Part shown: in pieces, positions 1-8,520 of the stretch
Layout: each line of letters starts with the position of its first letter
Numbering within the stretch: position 1 is the stretch's first letter
Source: Scatavimonas merdigallinarum
Lineage (GTDB): Bacteria; Bacillota; Clostridia; Oscillospirales; Acutalibacteraceae
DNA length: 64,000 nucleotides
Direction of reading: 5' to 3'
Assembly: GCA_018713055.1 (NCBI GenBank)
Contig: DVFW01000021.1
Location: 1-64,000 of the forward strand
The notes under the pieces: model-generated
Seen by the model: only the letters and a program-made list of their open reading frames with translations
What the model was told of the DNA's origin: nothing
The model's database searches: none
Translations under genes and position numbers: made by a program

Positions 1-31
1 AGCTCTTTTATTATTCTTTTTTTCCTTTTTC

Positions 32-1975
32 TTGGATACAAATATAGAAATTACAAAAACCGAAAATACATACGGCGCCAATGAAATACAGGTACTGGAA
101 GGGCTGGAAGCTGTAAGAAAGCGTCCGGGAATGTATATTGGATCAACGGGTCCAAGGGGATTGCATCATCTGGTGTACGAGATTGTCGACAACTCAATAG
201 ACGAAGCTCTTGCCGGGTACTGCACAAAAATAGACGTAAGTATTTTACCTGGAAATATCATAAGGGTATATGACAACGGCAGAGGGATTCCGGTTGGAAT
301 TAATCAAAAAATGGGAATTCCCGCTGTTACAGTCGTATTTACCGTATTGCATGCGGGCGGAAAATTCGGCGGCGGTGGATATAAAGTATCTGGCGGACTG
401 CACGGCGTAGGTGCGTCTGTTGTAAATGCGCTTTCCGAATGGCTGGAAGTAAAGGTTTGCGACGGGGAAAATATTTATCATCAGCGGTATGAAAGAGGAA
501 ATATTGTTTCAGACCTTGAGATTGTGGGAAAAGACACGCAAAAGGGTACGGAAGTTATCTTTAAAGCAGACAGGGAAATTTTCACAGAAACAGACGAATA
601 TGATTTTCAAATACTGGAAACGCGCTTGCGCGAACAGGCTTTTTTAAATGCGGGCATTCATATTGAGCTTCGTGATGAACGTGATTGTAAAGATATCCGG
701 CAGAGCAATTTTCTTTATGAAGGCGGCGTTGCAAGTTTTGTCGAATATATTCATAAAAAGAAATCACTGGATCTGGTGCACCCGGAGGTTATCTACTTTT
801 CTACCTCTGCACCGGACGATACGTCAGCTGTGGAAATTGCAATGCAGTATAATGAAAGCTACAATGAGTGCATTCTTTCTTTTGCAAATAATATTCATAC
901 AACAGACGGCGGCACGCATGAGGAAGGTTTTAAGCGTGCGCTGACAAGGGTTATGAATGATTATGCAAGAAAATTTAATATTATTAAGGAAAATGATAAA
1001 AGCTTAACAGGTGAAGACGTAAGAGAAGGTCTTACAGCGGTAATCAGCGTTCGGCTGAAGGAAGCGCAGTTTGAAGGGCAGACAAAAGCAAAGCTTGGCA
1101 ATACAGAAATCCGTACAATGGTTGACAAACTTGTCAGTGAAAAGTTAAAAACTTATCTGGAAGAAAATCCTGCAACCGCCAAAGCAATTTTTGAAAAGGC
1201 ACTGGCGGCTTCCAGAGCCAGGGAGGCGGCTAGAAAGGCAAAAGACCTTGTAAGAAGAAAATCTGCCATGGAATCGGCGGCTTTACCGGGAAAACTTGCC
1301 GACTGTCAGTCCAGAAACCCGGAGGAAACGGAAATTTATATTGTAGAGGGCGATTCTGCCGGCGGCTCTGCAAAAGGGGGAAGAGACAGGCGCTTTCAGG
1401 CAATTTTACCGCTTTGGGGAAAAATGCTCAACGTAGAAAAAGCGCGTTTGGATAAGGTATATGGGAACGATAAACTGATGCCGGTTATAACGGCGCTTGG
1501 CTGTGGAATTGGCGAAGAGTTTGATTTAAGCAAATTGCGTTACGGAAAAGTAATTATTATGGCGGATGCAGACGTGGACGGTTCGCATATCCGGACGTTG
1601 TTGCTGACGTTCTTTTTTCGTTTTATGCGTCCGCTTGTGGAGGCCGGACACGTATATATTGCACAACCGCCGCTGTACAGAATTACAAAAGGCAAAGAAC
1701 ACCTGTATGCGTATACAGATCCGGAAAGAGACGCCCTTTTAAAATCCATAGAGGGAAAAACCGATATTCAGCGTTATAAGGGCCTTGGCGAAATGGATTC
1801 AGAACAGCTTTGGGAAACTACGATGAATCCGGAAACAAGAATTATGCTGCGCGTAGATTTAACAGACGCCGCCGCCGCTGATGAAATTTTTACTATTTTA
1901 ATGGGTGATAAAGTAGAACCAAGACGTGATTTTATAGAGAAAAACGCAAAATATGTACAAAATCTGGATATTTAA
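32..1975 (+). CDS. gyrB: DNA gyrase subunit B
   Basis: ATPase subunit of the type II topoisomerase that introduces negative supercoils; works as A2B2 with GyrA, encoded 2.3 kb downstream. The 647-residue length is typical of Firmicutes GyrB. Visible are the opening QVLEGLEAVRKRPGMYIGST (about residues 20-39), the GHKL N-box around 49-60 (EIVDNSIDEAL), the ATP-lid GGLHGVG at 121-127, the TOPRIM EGDSAGGSAKGG near 439, DADVDGSHIRTLL near 512 and QRYKGLGEM near the C-terminus. The first possible start in the window is the TTG at 32, which lacks a clear Shine-Dalgarno; the frame stays open to the window edge, so a slightly earlier start outside the window cannot be excluded. Confidence 0.97.
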   Translation: MDTNIEITKTENTYGANEIQVLEGLEAVRKRPGMYIGSTGPRGLHHLVYEIVDNSIDEALAGYCTKIDVSILPGNIIRVYDNGRGIPVGINQKMGIPAVTVVFTVLHAGGKFGGGGYKVSGGLHGVGASVVNALSEWLEVKVCDGENIYHQRYERGNIVSDLEIVGKDTQKGTEVIFKADREIFTETDEYDFQILETRLREQAFLNAGIHIELRDERDCKDIRQSNFLYEGGVASFVEYIHKKKSLDLVHPEVIYFSTSAPDDTSAVEIAMQYNESYNECILSFANNIHTTDGGTHEEGFKRALTRVMNDYARKFNIIKENDKSLTGEDVREGLTAVISVRLKEAQFEGQTKAKLGNTEIRTMVDKLVSEKLKTYLEENPATAKAIFEKALAASRAREAARKAKDLVRRKSAMESAALPGKLADCQSRNPEETEIYIVEGDSAGGSAKGGRDRRFQAILPLWGKMLNVEKARLDKVYGNDKLMPVITALGCGIGEEFDLSKLRYGKVIIMADADVDGSHIRTLLLTFFFRFMRPLVEAGHVYIAQPPLYRITKGKEHLYAYTDPERDALLKSIEGKTDIQRYKGLGEMDSEQLWETTMNPETRIMLRVDLTDAAAADEIFTILMGDKVEPRRDFIEKNAKYVQNLDI

Positions 1976-2010
1976 ACGGCGCTTTGATCGAAGATAGGGA
2001 AGTGAAGCAG

Positions 2011-2622
2011 ATGGAAAACGCAGTCGATGAGATAGAAAAAAAGGCGAGAGATACGTCGCAGCAGGTGCAGAAAACGCCGTACGAACAGGAAAATACAAAG
2101 AAAGAAGAGCGGCAGTTTCTGGAAGAGATTTCCTATTCCTTAACACAGCAGGAAGCCTACCTCTGCCTGAAAAAGGCGGGTATCTTTAAAACGTCGGGAA
2201 GAAGGGCGGTTGTTTATACAGTATTAATGATCATCGCAGCCGCAGGTTTTTTTATTTCTTTTCTGGTCGGGCAAAATGTCAATTGGCTTGTTTTTGCCAT
2301 TGTGTCGCTTTTAATTATCGCGGTGATTTGGCTGGTACCTTATTTTCAGTTAAAACGCCTGGCAAAAGAAAATGCAAAGGGAAATGTGATTAAAGCAAAA
2401 ATTACAGAAGAAAAGATTGTCATCACGGGCAACGATTCCTCCTGGAAAATTCCGCTGGACCAGACAAGCCGTTTATCACAGGGAGACGGCCTTTTGGTGT
2501 TTCATACGCAGAACAAGCAGCTCTTTGTTATTCCGCAACGGGCGATCCATCCGGAAAATTTGCAGAAAGTGCAGCGTCTTGTACAGAAGGGTACGCGCCC
2601 TTATAGGGGAAGCGAAAAGTAA
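2011..2622 (+). CDS. YcxB-like membrane protein, first of three
   Basis: About 203 residues of unknown function. A charged N-terminus is followed by two close hydrophobic helices (around RAVVYTVLMIIAAAGFFIS and WLVFAIVSLLIIAVIWLV) and then a soluble C-terminal half that reads like the YcxB-type domain: short strands, a W-x-I-P-L-D stretch and a VIPQRAI segment. I place the start at ATG 2011, because AGGGAAG lies 8 nt upstream; TTG 1984 and GTG 2002 are in frame but less well placed. It follows gyrB by 35 nt and has the same architecture as the genes at 3067 and 3636, so the three are probably paralogues in one transcript with the gyrase genes. Family assignment is from pattern recognition only. 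Confidence 0.7.
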   Translation: MENAVDEIEKKARDTSQQVQKTPYEQENTKKEERQFLEEISYSLTQQEAYLCLKKAGIFKTSGRRAVVYTVLMIIAAAGFFISFLVGQNVNWLVFAIVSLLIIAVIWLVPYFQLKRLAKENAKGNVIKAKITEEKIVITGNDSSWKIPLDQTSRLSQGDGLLVFHTQNKQLFVIPQRAIHPENLQKVQRLVQKGTRPYRGSEK

Positions 2623-2642
2623 ATAGTCAGGAGGAAGAGGGA

Positions 2643-3062
2643 TTGGTTACAGAAAGTAAAATTACAGTCCGTTATGCAGAAACGGATAAAATGGGCATTG
2701 TGCACCACAGCGTATATGCCGTTTGGTTTGAAGTTGGCAGAACAGATTTCATCAGACAAGCCGGTATGCCCTATAGTGTAATGGAACAAAAGGGCATTAT
2801 GACGCCGCTTTCGAGCCTGACCTGCCAGTTTTACTTACCGGCGTATTACGAAGATGAGCTGATTGTAAAAACCTCTGTTTCCAAAATTACGGCTGCACGG
2901 ATTATTTTTTCCTATAAAATAAAAAGGCAAAAGGATCAGGCACTTCTGGCAACGGGAAGTACATCTCATGGCTTTGTGAGCGCAAAAACTTTCCGGCCTG
3001 TCAACGGAAAAAAAGCGCTTCCGGAAATTTATCAGGCGCTTAGCAGTGCAATAGAGAAATAA
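2643..3062 (+). CDS. YbgC/FadM-type acyl-CoA thioesterase (hotdog fold)
   Basis: 139 residues, the normal length for single-hotdog 4-hydroxybenzoyl-CoA-type thioesterases. The N-terminal VRYAETDKMGIVHHSVYAVW is the family signature, with the catalytic Asp in Y-A-E-T-D followed by M-G-I-V-H-H and a downstream W-F-E-V-G-R. Such enzymes hydrolyse short acyl-CoA or acyl-ACP thioesters in the cytoplasm; the substrate cannot be read from sequence. The start is TTG 2643, with a strong AGGAGGAAGAGG just upstream. It sits between two YcxB-like genes, 20 nt after the first and 4 nt before the second, in the gyrB-gyrA interval. There is no obvious functional link to gyrase. Confidence 0.9.
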   Translation: MVTESKITVRYAETDKMGIVHHSVYAVWFEVGRTDFIRQAGMPYSVMEQKGIMTPLSSLTCQFYLPAYYEDELIVKTSVSKITAARIIFSYKIKRQKDQALLATGSTSHGFVSAKTFRPVNGKKALPEIYQALSSAIEK

Positions 3063-3066
3063 ACAG

Positions 3067-3654
3067 ATGTATATAGAAGACAGGGGCAACCCTTTTGTAA
3101 AAATAGAGGGACAAGTTATAAAAGAAGAAACCTGCGTGCTGGCAAATCAGGTTATACAAAAAAGCACAGGGAAGAACAGACTTCGGCTTTTGGTTACAGC
3201 TATTGCAGTTGTTTTGCTGGTAGCTGCGCTTATCCGGCTTACACAGCTGGTGGCCGACGGCGGTTTTTTCATGATAGCCGAACAGCTTACAGCCGTTCTG
3301 TTTTTCTTTCTGGTATTTATGTTGTTTGCCTTTACCTCTGTAAGGGAAGAGGAAAGCACCATTAAGAAAGGCTATGTGACAAACCATTTTGTAAAGCAGA
3401 AATATACTTTGTCCTTTTATAAAGAATTTTTTCTGTTTGAAAGCCAAGCTGAAAAAATAAAACTGTCCAGAACAGATATAAAAAAATGCATAGAAAGCCA
3501 AAGCTTGTTTATTTTACTTTCAAAACCAGGGCAGATGTATATAGTAGACAAAGCTTTTTGCAAAGAACAACAGACCGCGGCGCTGCATGCGTATTTTAAA
3601 AATACCTATGTGCGCGGCTTTATTGAGGAAAAGCCATGGAACAAAAGAAAATAG
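3067..3654 (+). CDS. YcxB-like membrane protein, second of three
   Basis: 195 residues of unknown function. A soluble N-terminal 38 residues precede two hydrophobic helices (around LLVTAIAVVLLVAALI and TAVLFFFLVFMLFAF). The C-terminal part has YKEFFLFESQAEKIKLSRTDIKK and LFILLSKPGQMYIVDK, matching the helix-helix-beta domain layout of its two neighbours. It starts 4 nt after the thioesterase stop, suggesting translational coupling; its own ribosome binding site (GAGAAATAAACAG) is weak. Its end overlaps the next gene by 19 nt. Confidence 0.65.
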   Translation: MYIEDRGNPFVKIEGQVIKEETCVLANQVIQKSTGKNRLRLLVTAIAVVLLVAALIRLTQLVADGGFFMIAEQLTAVLFFFLVFMLFAFTSVREEESTIKKGYVTNHFVKQKYTLSFYKEFFLFESQAEKIKLSRTDIKKCIESQSLFILLSKPGQMYIVDKAFCKEQQTAALHAYFKNTYVRGFIEEKPWNKRK

Positions 3655-4175
3655 AGGTAAGCTATTTGCTTAGTAAAAAAGAATATGTGGAAAAAAACCT
3701 GCTGCTTCAGCAGCAGGCCAGAAAAAAATGGATTACGGCGCTTTGTATAGCGGCAGGTGTGTTTTTTATATTACAAGCGTTTTTCAAAATTATGCAGCAG
3801 GCAGATATCGTTTACAGCATTCTTTCTGTTTTACTCGGCTTTTTTATTGCCATTTTTTATGATTTTTTTATTCTTCGCGTTTTTGCAAAAAAAAGCGCGG
3901 AGAACGATTATGAAGTGCATAAAGAAAAACGGCCTTCCTACAGGCTTGTAATGGAAGAAAGTCAAATAACTTTGCAATCTGATAAGTATGATCTTTGTAC
4001 GGAAACGGCAAAATTGTGGAAATGTGTGGAGACAAAGTTGCAGTTTTTATGCTTTACCGGGTATGGGCAGGCGTTTTGTATTCCTAAGCGCGTATTAACG
4101 CAACAGCAAATTCATACTTTGCACGCGCTTTTTATGCAGCAGTTGCCGCAGGGAGGCTATACAAACGGTTGGTAA
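3636..4175 (+). CDS. YcxB-like membrane protein, third of three
   Basis: 179 residues of unknown function. Two hydrophobic helices (WITALCIAAGVFFILQAF and ILSVLLGFFIAIFYDFFIL) are followed by a soluble domain containing SYRLVMEESQITLQSDKYD and GYGQAFCIPKRVLT; the C-IPKR element echoes VIPQRA in the first paralogue. ATG 3636 lies inside the preceding gene with GAGG upstream, so the two are coupled. It is the last gene before gyrA, with a 68-nt gap that shows no terminator. Confidence 0.65.
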   Translation: MEQKKIEVSYLLSKKEYVEKNLLLQQQARKKWITALCIAAGVFFILQAFFKIMQQADIVYSILSVLLGFFIAIFYDFFILRVFAKKSAENDYEVHKEKRPSYRLVMEESQITLQSDKYDLCTETAKLWKCVETKLQFLCFTGYGQAFCIPKRVLTQQQIHTLHALFMQQLPQGGYTNGW

Positions 4176-4243
4176 ACAATGTTTAAAAAAATGCAATATA
4201 CAGCGGGCTTTATGACCGCATAAGATAAAGAGGGTGTCTTTCA

Positions 4244-6751
4244 TTGGATAACAGGGAAAACAACGAGCTTATGCATGCGCAGCAAAAAATTATAGACGTC
4301 GATATTAATAACGAAATGCAAAAATCCTTTTTGGAATATTCTATGTCCGTTATTGTATCGCGTGCACTGCCGGATGTCCGCGACGGGCTTAAGCCTGTAC
4401 ACAGGCGGATTCTTTATACCATGTATGAAAAAGGACTGGGGCCTGAAAAACCCTACAGAAAGTGTGCAGACACGGTAGGGGCCGTTTTAGGCAGCTACCA
4501 TCCGCACGGCGACGCCTCTGTTTACGATGCGCTGGTGCGTCTGGCGCAGGATTTTTCCATGCGCTATATGCTGGTGGACGGGCATGGAAATTTTGGGTCC
4601 GTTGACGGCGACCCCCCCGCAGCCTACCGTTATACGGAAGCAAAGATGAGCAAAATGGCGGTTGAGATGCTTACGGATATAGATAAGGAAACCGTTGATT
4701 TTATGCCCAATTTTGATGATAGGCTAAAAGAACCTACGGTTTTGCCGTCGCGCTTCCCAAACCTGCTTGTAAACGGTTCAAGCGGGATTGCTGTCGGTAT
4801 GGCGACAAATATCCCCCCGCACAACATGGGAGAGGTCATTGACGCCATATGCTGCCTGATTGATAATCCCGACGCGCGCCTGGAAGATTTAATGCAGCAT
4901 ATTCAGGGACCCGACTTTCCTACCGGCGCGCTGGTCATGGGACGAAGCGGAATTCGCGCCGCTTATGCCACAGGGCGCGGAAAAATTATTGTGCGTGCGC
5001 GTGCAGAGATCGTGGAGCAGAAGAACGGACGGTTTAAAATTATTGTTACGGAGCTTCCATACCAGGTAAATAAAGCGCGCCTGGTGGAAAGTATTGCAAA
5101 TCTTGTAAAAGACAAGCGTATTGAAGGAATATCCAATGTAGAGGATCATTCCGACCGCGCGGGAATGCATATAGAAATTGACATAAAGCGCGATGCCTCG
5201 CCGCAGATTGTCTTAAACCAGCTGTATTCCTATTCGCAAATGCAGGTCACGTTTGGCGTAATAATGCTTGCAATTGTAGACGGCGAGCCAAAAGTGCTTA
5301 CGCTGCACGATATGCTGCAGCATTACATAGATTTCCAGCAGAGCGTTATAACACGCAGAACCGTTTACGATCTGCGCAAGGCAGAGGAGCGCGCACATAT
5401 TCTGGAAGGACTTAAAATTGCAATTGACGCAATTGACGAGGTCATTTCAATTATTCGCAGCTCCAAAGATCAAAGCACAGCCAGGCAGCGGCTTTCTGAA
5501 CGGTTTGGGCTTGACGATGTGCAAACGCAGGCCATTGTACAGATGCGGCTTGGGCAGCTGACCGGGATGGAACGCAGCAAGGTTGAGGAAGAACTGCGTT
5601 TGCTGGAACAAAAAATAACGGATTATAAGAGTATTTTGGCAGATCCGCACAGGCAGCTGCAGATTATTAAAGAAGAAATCACGGCGATTCGCAATAAATA
5701 TGCGGATCCAAGGCGGACAGAGATCATGGCTGTAAGCGGCGAGGTTGACATCGAAGATTTGATTCCGCAAGAAGAATGTGTGCTAACACTGACAGATTTT
5801 GGCTATGTGAAGCGTCTTGCCGTAGATACCTACCATACCCAGCGGCGGGGAGGAAAGGGCGTTTCCGCCATGTCGCGCAGAGAAGAAGATGTTGCAAGCG
5901 AAATGTTTATCATCAACAGCCACGATTATGTGCTGTTTTTCACCAATACGGGCCGGGTGTACAGGTTGAAATGCTATGAAATTCCGGAGGGGAGCCGTAC
6001 TTCAAAGGGGATGAACATTGCAAACCTGCTACCGATCAGCGGGGAAGAAAAGGTCACTTCTATGATCCGCGTACCCAAATTTGAAGAAGGCAAATATTTA
6101 ATTATGGTTACAAGAAAAGGCCTTGTCAAGCGTATTGCGCTCAATGCATACAATACGGCCAGAAAAGGCGGTATTATTGCGCTGGAGTTAAACGAAGGGG
6201 ACGAGCTTGCCTGGGTGCGTATGACAGACGGCAGCGCACAGATGCTTGTAGCAACCAGAAAAGGCATGGCAATCCGTTTTAAAGAAACAGACGTGCGTCC
6301 CATGGGCAGAGGAGCCAGGGGCGTAAAGGCCATTACACTGCAGGAGGACGACGAGGTTATAGGGATGTCCACCATTCGGGAAGGGGCGTTTGTACTGACC
6401 GTGTCAGAAACCGGCTATGGAAGGCTTTCCAACATCAGCGACTACAGGTTGCAGACAAGAGGCGGCAAAGGGCTGACCAACTACCATGTGAAAAAATACG
6501 GAAATGTCGCGGCAATAAAGGTTGTGGATTTGGACGACGACATCATTATTATATCAGACGATGGAATTATTATCCGCATACAGGCAGATTCCATCCGGCT
6601 GTGTGCAAGGCCCAGCAAAGGCGTGGTTGTTATGAAGGTGAAGGAAGGAAGCAAGGTTGTCACGCTTGCTAGGGCGCAGCATGAAGAGCAGGAAAATGCA
6701 GAAGAACCGGCGCCCGAAGAAAAACTGGCACAGGAATCTGTACAAGAATAA
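4244..6751 (+). CDS. gyrA: DNA gyrase subunit A
   Basis: DNA cleavage/rejoining subunit of gyrase; 835 residues, the usual length. The winged-helix core begins with SFLEYSMSVIVSRALPDVRD (29-48). The catalytic Tyr is residue 130 in AAYRYTE, equivalent to E. coli Tyr122. The quinolone-resistance region reads HPHGDASVYD (86-95), placing Ala91 at the position of E. coli Ser83, with the acidic Asp95 retained. The C-terminal beta-pinwheel contains the GyrA box QRRGGKG (about 533-539). The tail is acidic and rich in Glu and Ala. Start is TTG 4244 with AGAGGG upstream. Confidence 0.97.
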   Translation: MDNRENNELMHAQQKIIDVDINNEMQKSFLEYSMSVIVSRALPDVRDGLKPVHRRILYTMYEKGLGPEKPYRKCADTVGAVLGSYHPHGDASVYDALVRLAQDFSMRYMLVDGHGNFGSVDGDPPAAYRYTEAKMSKMAVEMLTDIDKETVDFMPNFDDRLKEPTVLPSRFPNLLVNGSSGIAVGMATNIPPHNMGEVIDAICCLIDNPDARLEDLMQHIQGPDFPTGALVMGRSGIRAAYATGRGKIIVRARAEIVEQKNGRFKIIVTELPYQVNKARLVESIANLVKDKRIEGISNVEDHSDRAGMHIEIDIKRDASPQIVLNQLYSYSQMQVTFGVIMLAIVDGEPKVLTLHDMLQHYIDFQQSVITRRTVYDLRKAEERAHILEGLKIAIDAIDEVISIIRSSKDQSTARQRLSERFGLDDVQTQAIVQMRLGQLTGMERSKVEEELRLLEQKITDYKSILADPHRQLQIIKEEITAIRNKYADPRRTEIMAVSGEVDIEDLIPQEECVLTLTDFGYVKRLAVDTYHTQRRGGKGVSAMSRREEDVASEMFIINSHDYVLFFTNTGRVYRLKCYEIPEGSRTSKGMNIANLLPISGEEKVTSMIRVPKFEEGKYLIMVTRKGLVKRIALNAYNTARKGGIIALELNEGDELAWVRMTDGSAQMLVATRKGMAIRFKETDVRPMGRGARGVKAITLQEDDEVIGMSTIREGAFVLTVSETGYGRLSNISDYRLQTRGGKGLTNYHVKKYGNVAAIKVVDLDDDIIIISDDGIIIRIQADSIRLCARPSKGVVVMKVKEGSKVVTLARAQHEEQENAEEPAPEEKLAQESVQE

Positions 6752-6838
6752 ATGAGGGCAGGTTTTTTCTGTCTTTTCCAGAGAAGCGGTATTAATGGCA
6801 AATTTGCAAAGACTGTGTTGAATTGCAGCAACAAAAAA

Positions 6839-6883
6839 GCAGAACTCCCCCGGCAGCTTAAACAAGTGCCGGGGGAGTTCTGC
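6839..6883 (-). terminator. Terminator for the minus-strand ABC module
   Basis: A perfect 16-bp stem (GCAGAACTCCCCCGGC at 6839-6854 pairing with 6868-6883) and a 13-nt loop. Read on the minus strand it is followed by a run of six T (6833-6838). It would stop transcripts arriving from the genes that end at 6952. Confidence 0.8.
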
Positions 6884-6890
6884 TATACCA

Positions 6891-6929
6891 AAGAAGGGCA
6901 GGAAATCTTCCTGCCCCGCTTCTTTTTTA
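6891..6929 (+). terminator. Rho-independent terminator of gyrA
   Basis: GGGCAGGAA, a 3-nt loop and TTCCTGCCC (6896-6916), flanked by AAGAA/TTCTT, then a T-rich tail from 6921. It converges with the minus-strand terminator at 6839-6883. Confidence 0.85.
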
Positions 6930-6951
6930 TTTACCTGTAAAAGAGAAAATC

Positions 6952-8520
6952 TTAAGAAGGATCTACACGCTTACCCTGCGCAATAACAGGTGTGTCTGCA
7001 ATTATTTTGTTTGTATAGGTTTCGTAGACCACACTGTCTGCTGTACCGTTTGTGTTTACAAGAATCTTCCGGTTGCCTGCGTCATAGTACGAAACGGTAT
7101 CCGCTGTTTTGCCGTTATTATACGTGTATTCTACAACTAAAATTGCACCGCCGTTTGCCTGCACGCCATCGGCATTAGACTGGCGCTGCACACTCGTCAG
7201 GTTTTCAAAAAACGTATTAAAGTAAGCGCTGCTGATTGTTTTACCGCCGCATTTGACGATCGTTTCCTGTGTAACATTGCCCTCTTCGTCTTTCTTTTCT
7301 TCTTTTGCTATGCTAAAGATATAGGTTTTGCTGTCGACGGTAATGGTGATTTCACTCAAAAAGTCCAGATTGGGTTTTAAAATGTATTCATACCGCAGGT
7401 CTTCATACGTATACTTTGCCCATGGAACCATATCGGCGGACAGTTGGTAAATCATATTCTTATCTGAACTGGTCAGATAAACGTTCCCGTCGTCGTCTGG
7501 TTTTGATGCAGACAGTGTAATGGTTGTGTCGTTGTAAACCGCCTTTACCGTAGCGGCAGGGGTTTTCAGGCCAAAGTTTTGAAGCTGTTCATCTGTGGGA
7601 TTTACAGCCTTAACGGCGTCTGCGCTTAAGCCGCGGATACCGCCCATTACTTCAGAGCCTTTTTCCACGCTTACAGGCTGCTCCACAGGAGTGGTCATCT
7701 TATAATAGGCGCTGTTTGTTTCGTCGTCGTTCGGGACAATTGTCACAGGCTTTGGATAATTTGTACCCGAAAGGGTCATGGTCTCAATTTCACTGCTTTC
7801 TTCTGACTCCCCTGCGGTGGTTATTTCCTTGCTCAACAAATCAAGCGGAGAGAATAAAAAGCTATCAACCGCGTCTGTGGCAACCAGGTAAATGGCTTTG
7901 TCGTCATTGCATTGCAGGTATACACCCAATTCAGAAGGCGCTTCGTCGCCGACCCTGTAGGTAATTACCGTACCGTCTGCAAAGGTTGCCGTAACGGTGG
8001 CGCGCGGGTCATCCAGGCCATAATTGCCGGGATTTGCCCCCTTAATGTCAATAATTCTTGTAGTTTTCATGTTGGAAGCGTCGTTTGCAATTGCTTCGGG
8101 CTGGCCGCTGAGCAGCTGTTGGTCTTCAAAGCCTACCAGTGTATAAACGGTTGTCCCGGTTTGCTCTTCCTCTTCGCCCTGCGCGTTGGTTGCCTGCGTT
8201 GTTTGTGTTTCCGCAAGCACCGTAAAAGAGCCGGAGCCGTTTTGTACCTCAACCTTTTCCAGATTCAGCGGCCCCTGGTCTGCAAGCGTAACAATACCGG
8301 CGCTTAAAATATTTCCATCTTTATCTTTTTCAGAAGGAATTTTGTTACCCATCGCGTCTGTTGCGTATTGTTCACCATTTTCGTCCGTCGGATAGGTAGA
8401 GGTTGTTATATCGGTATCAGAATCTCCGCCCCATGGGACCAATGTTACCAAAAGCAATATGCCGACTAAGATCACAACAGCGCAAACGGCAATCAGAATA
8501 TTTCTTGTTGATTTTTTCAT
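6952..8520 (-). CDS. DUF4340 domain-containing membrane-anchored protein
   Basis: 522 residues. One N-terminal helix (about 8-30) anchors a large extracytoplasmic part. The body shows the DUF4340 repeat style: GNYGLDDPRATVTATFADGT around 160-180 followed by a 'state of residue' segment (YLQCNDDKAIYLVATDAVDSFL), and a second copy (NFGLKTPAATVKAVYNDTTI ... VYLTSSDKNMIYQLSADMVPW). Proteins of this type are encoded beside GldG-like ABC auxiliary proteins; their molecular role is not known. The gene overlaps the gldG-like stop by one base (TAATG), with its ribosome binding site inside the upstream gene, so it is the last gene of the four-gene ABC operon. Confidence 0.85.
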   Translation of the reverse strand: MKKSTRNILIAVCAVVILVGILLLVTLVPWGGDSDTDITTSTYPTDENGEQYATDAMGNKIPSEKDKDGNILSAGIVTLADQGPLNLEKVEVQNGSGSFTVLAETQTTQATNAQGEEEEQTGTTVYTLVGFEDQQLLSGQPEAIANDASNMKTTRIIDIKGANPGNYGLDDPRATVTATFADGTVITYRVGDEAPSELGVYLQCNDDKAIYLVATDAVDSFLFSPLDLLSKEITTAGESEESSEIETMTLSGTNYPKPVTIVPNDDETNSAYYKMTTPVEQPVSVEKGSEVMGGIRGLSADAVKAVNPTDEQLQNFGLKTPAATVKAVYNDTTITLSASKPDDDGNVYLTSSDKNMIYQLSADMVPWAKYTYEDLRYEYILKPNLDFLSEITITVDSKTYIFSIAKEEKKDEEGNVTQETIVKCGGKTISSAYFNTFFENLTSVQRQSNADGVQANGGAILVVEYTYNNGKTADTVSYYDAGNRKILVNTNGTADSVVYETYTNKIIADTPVIAQGKRVDPS

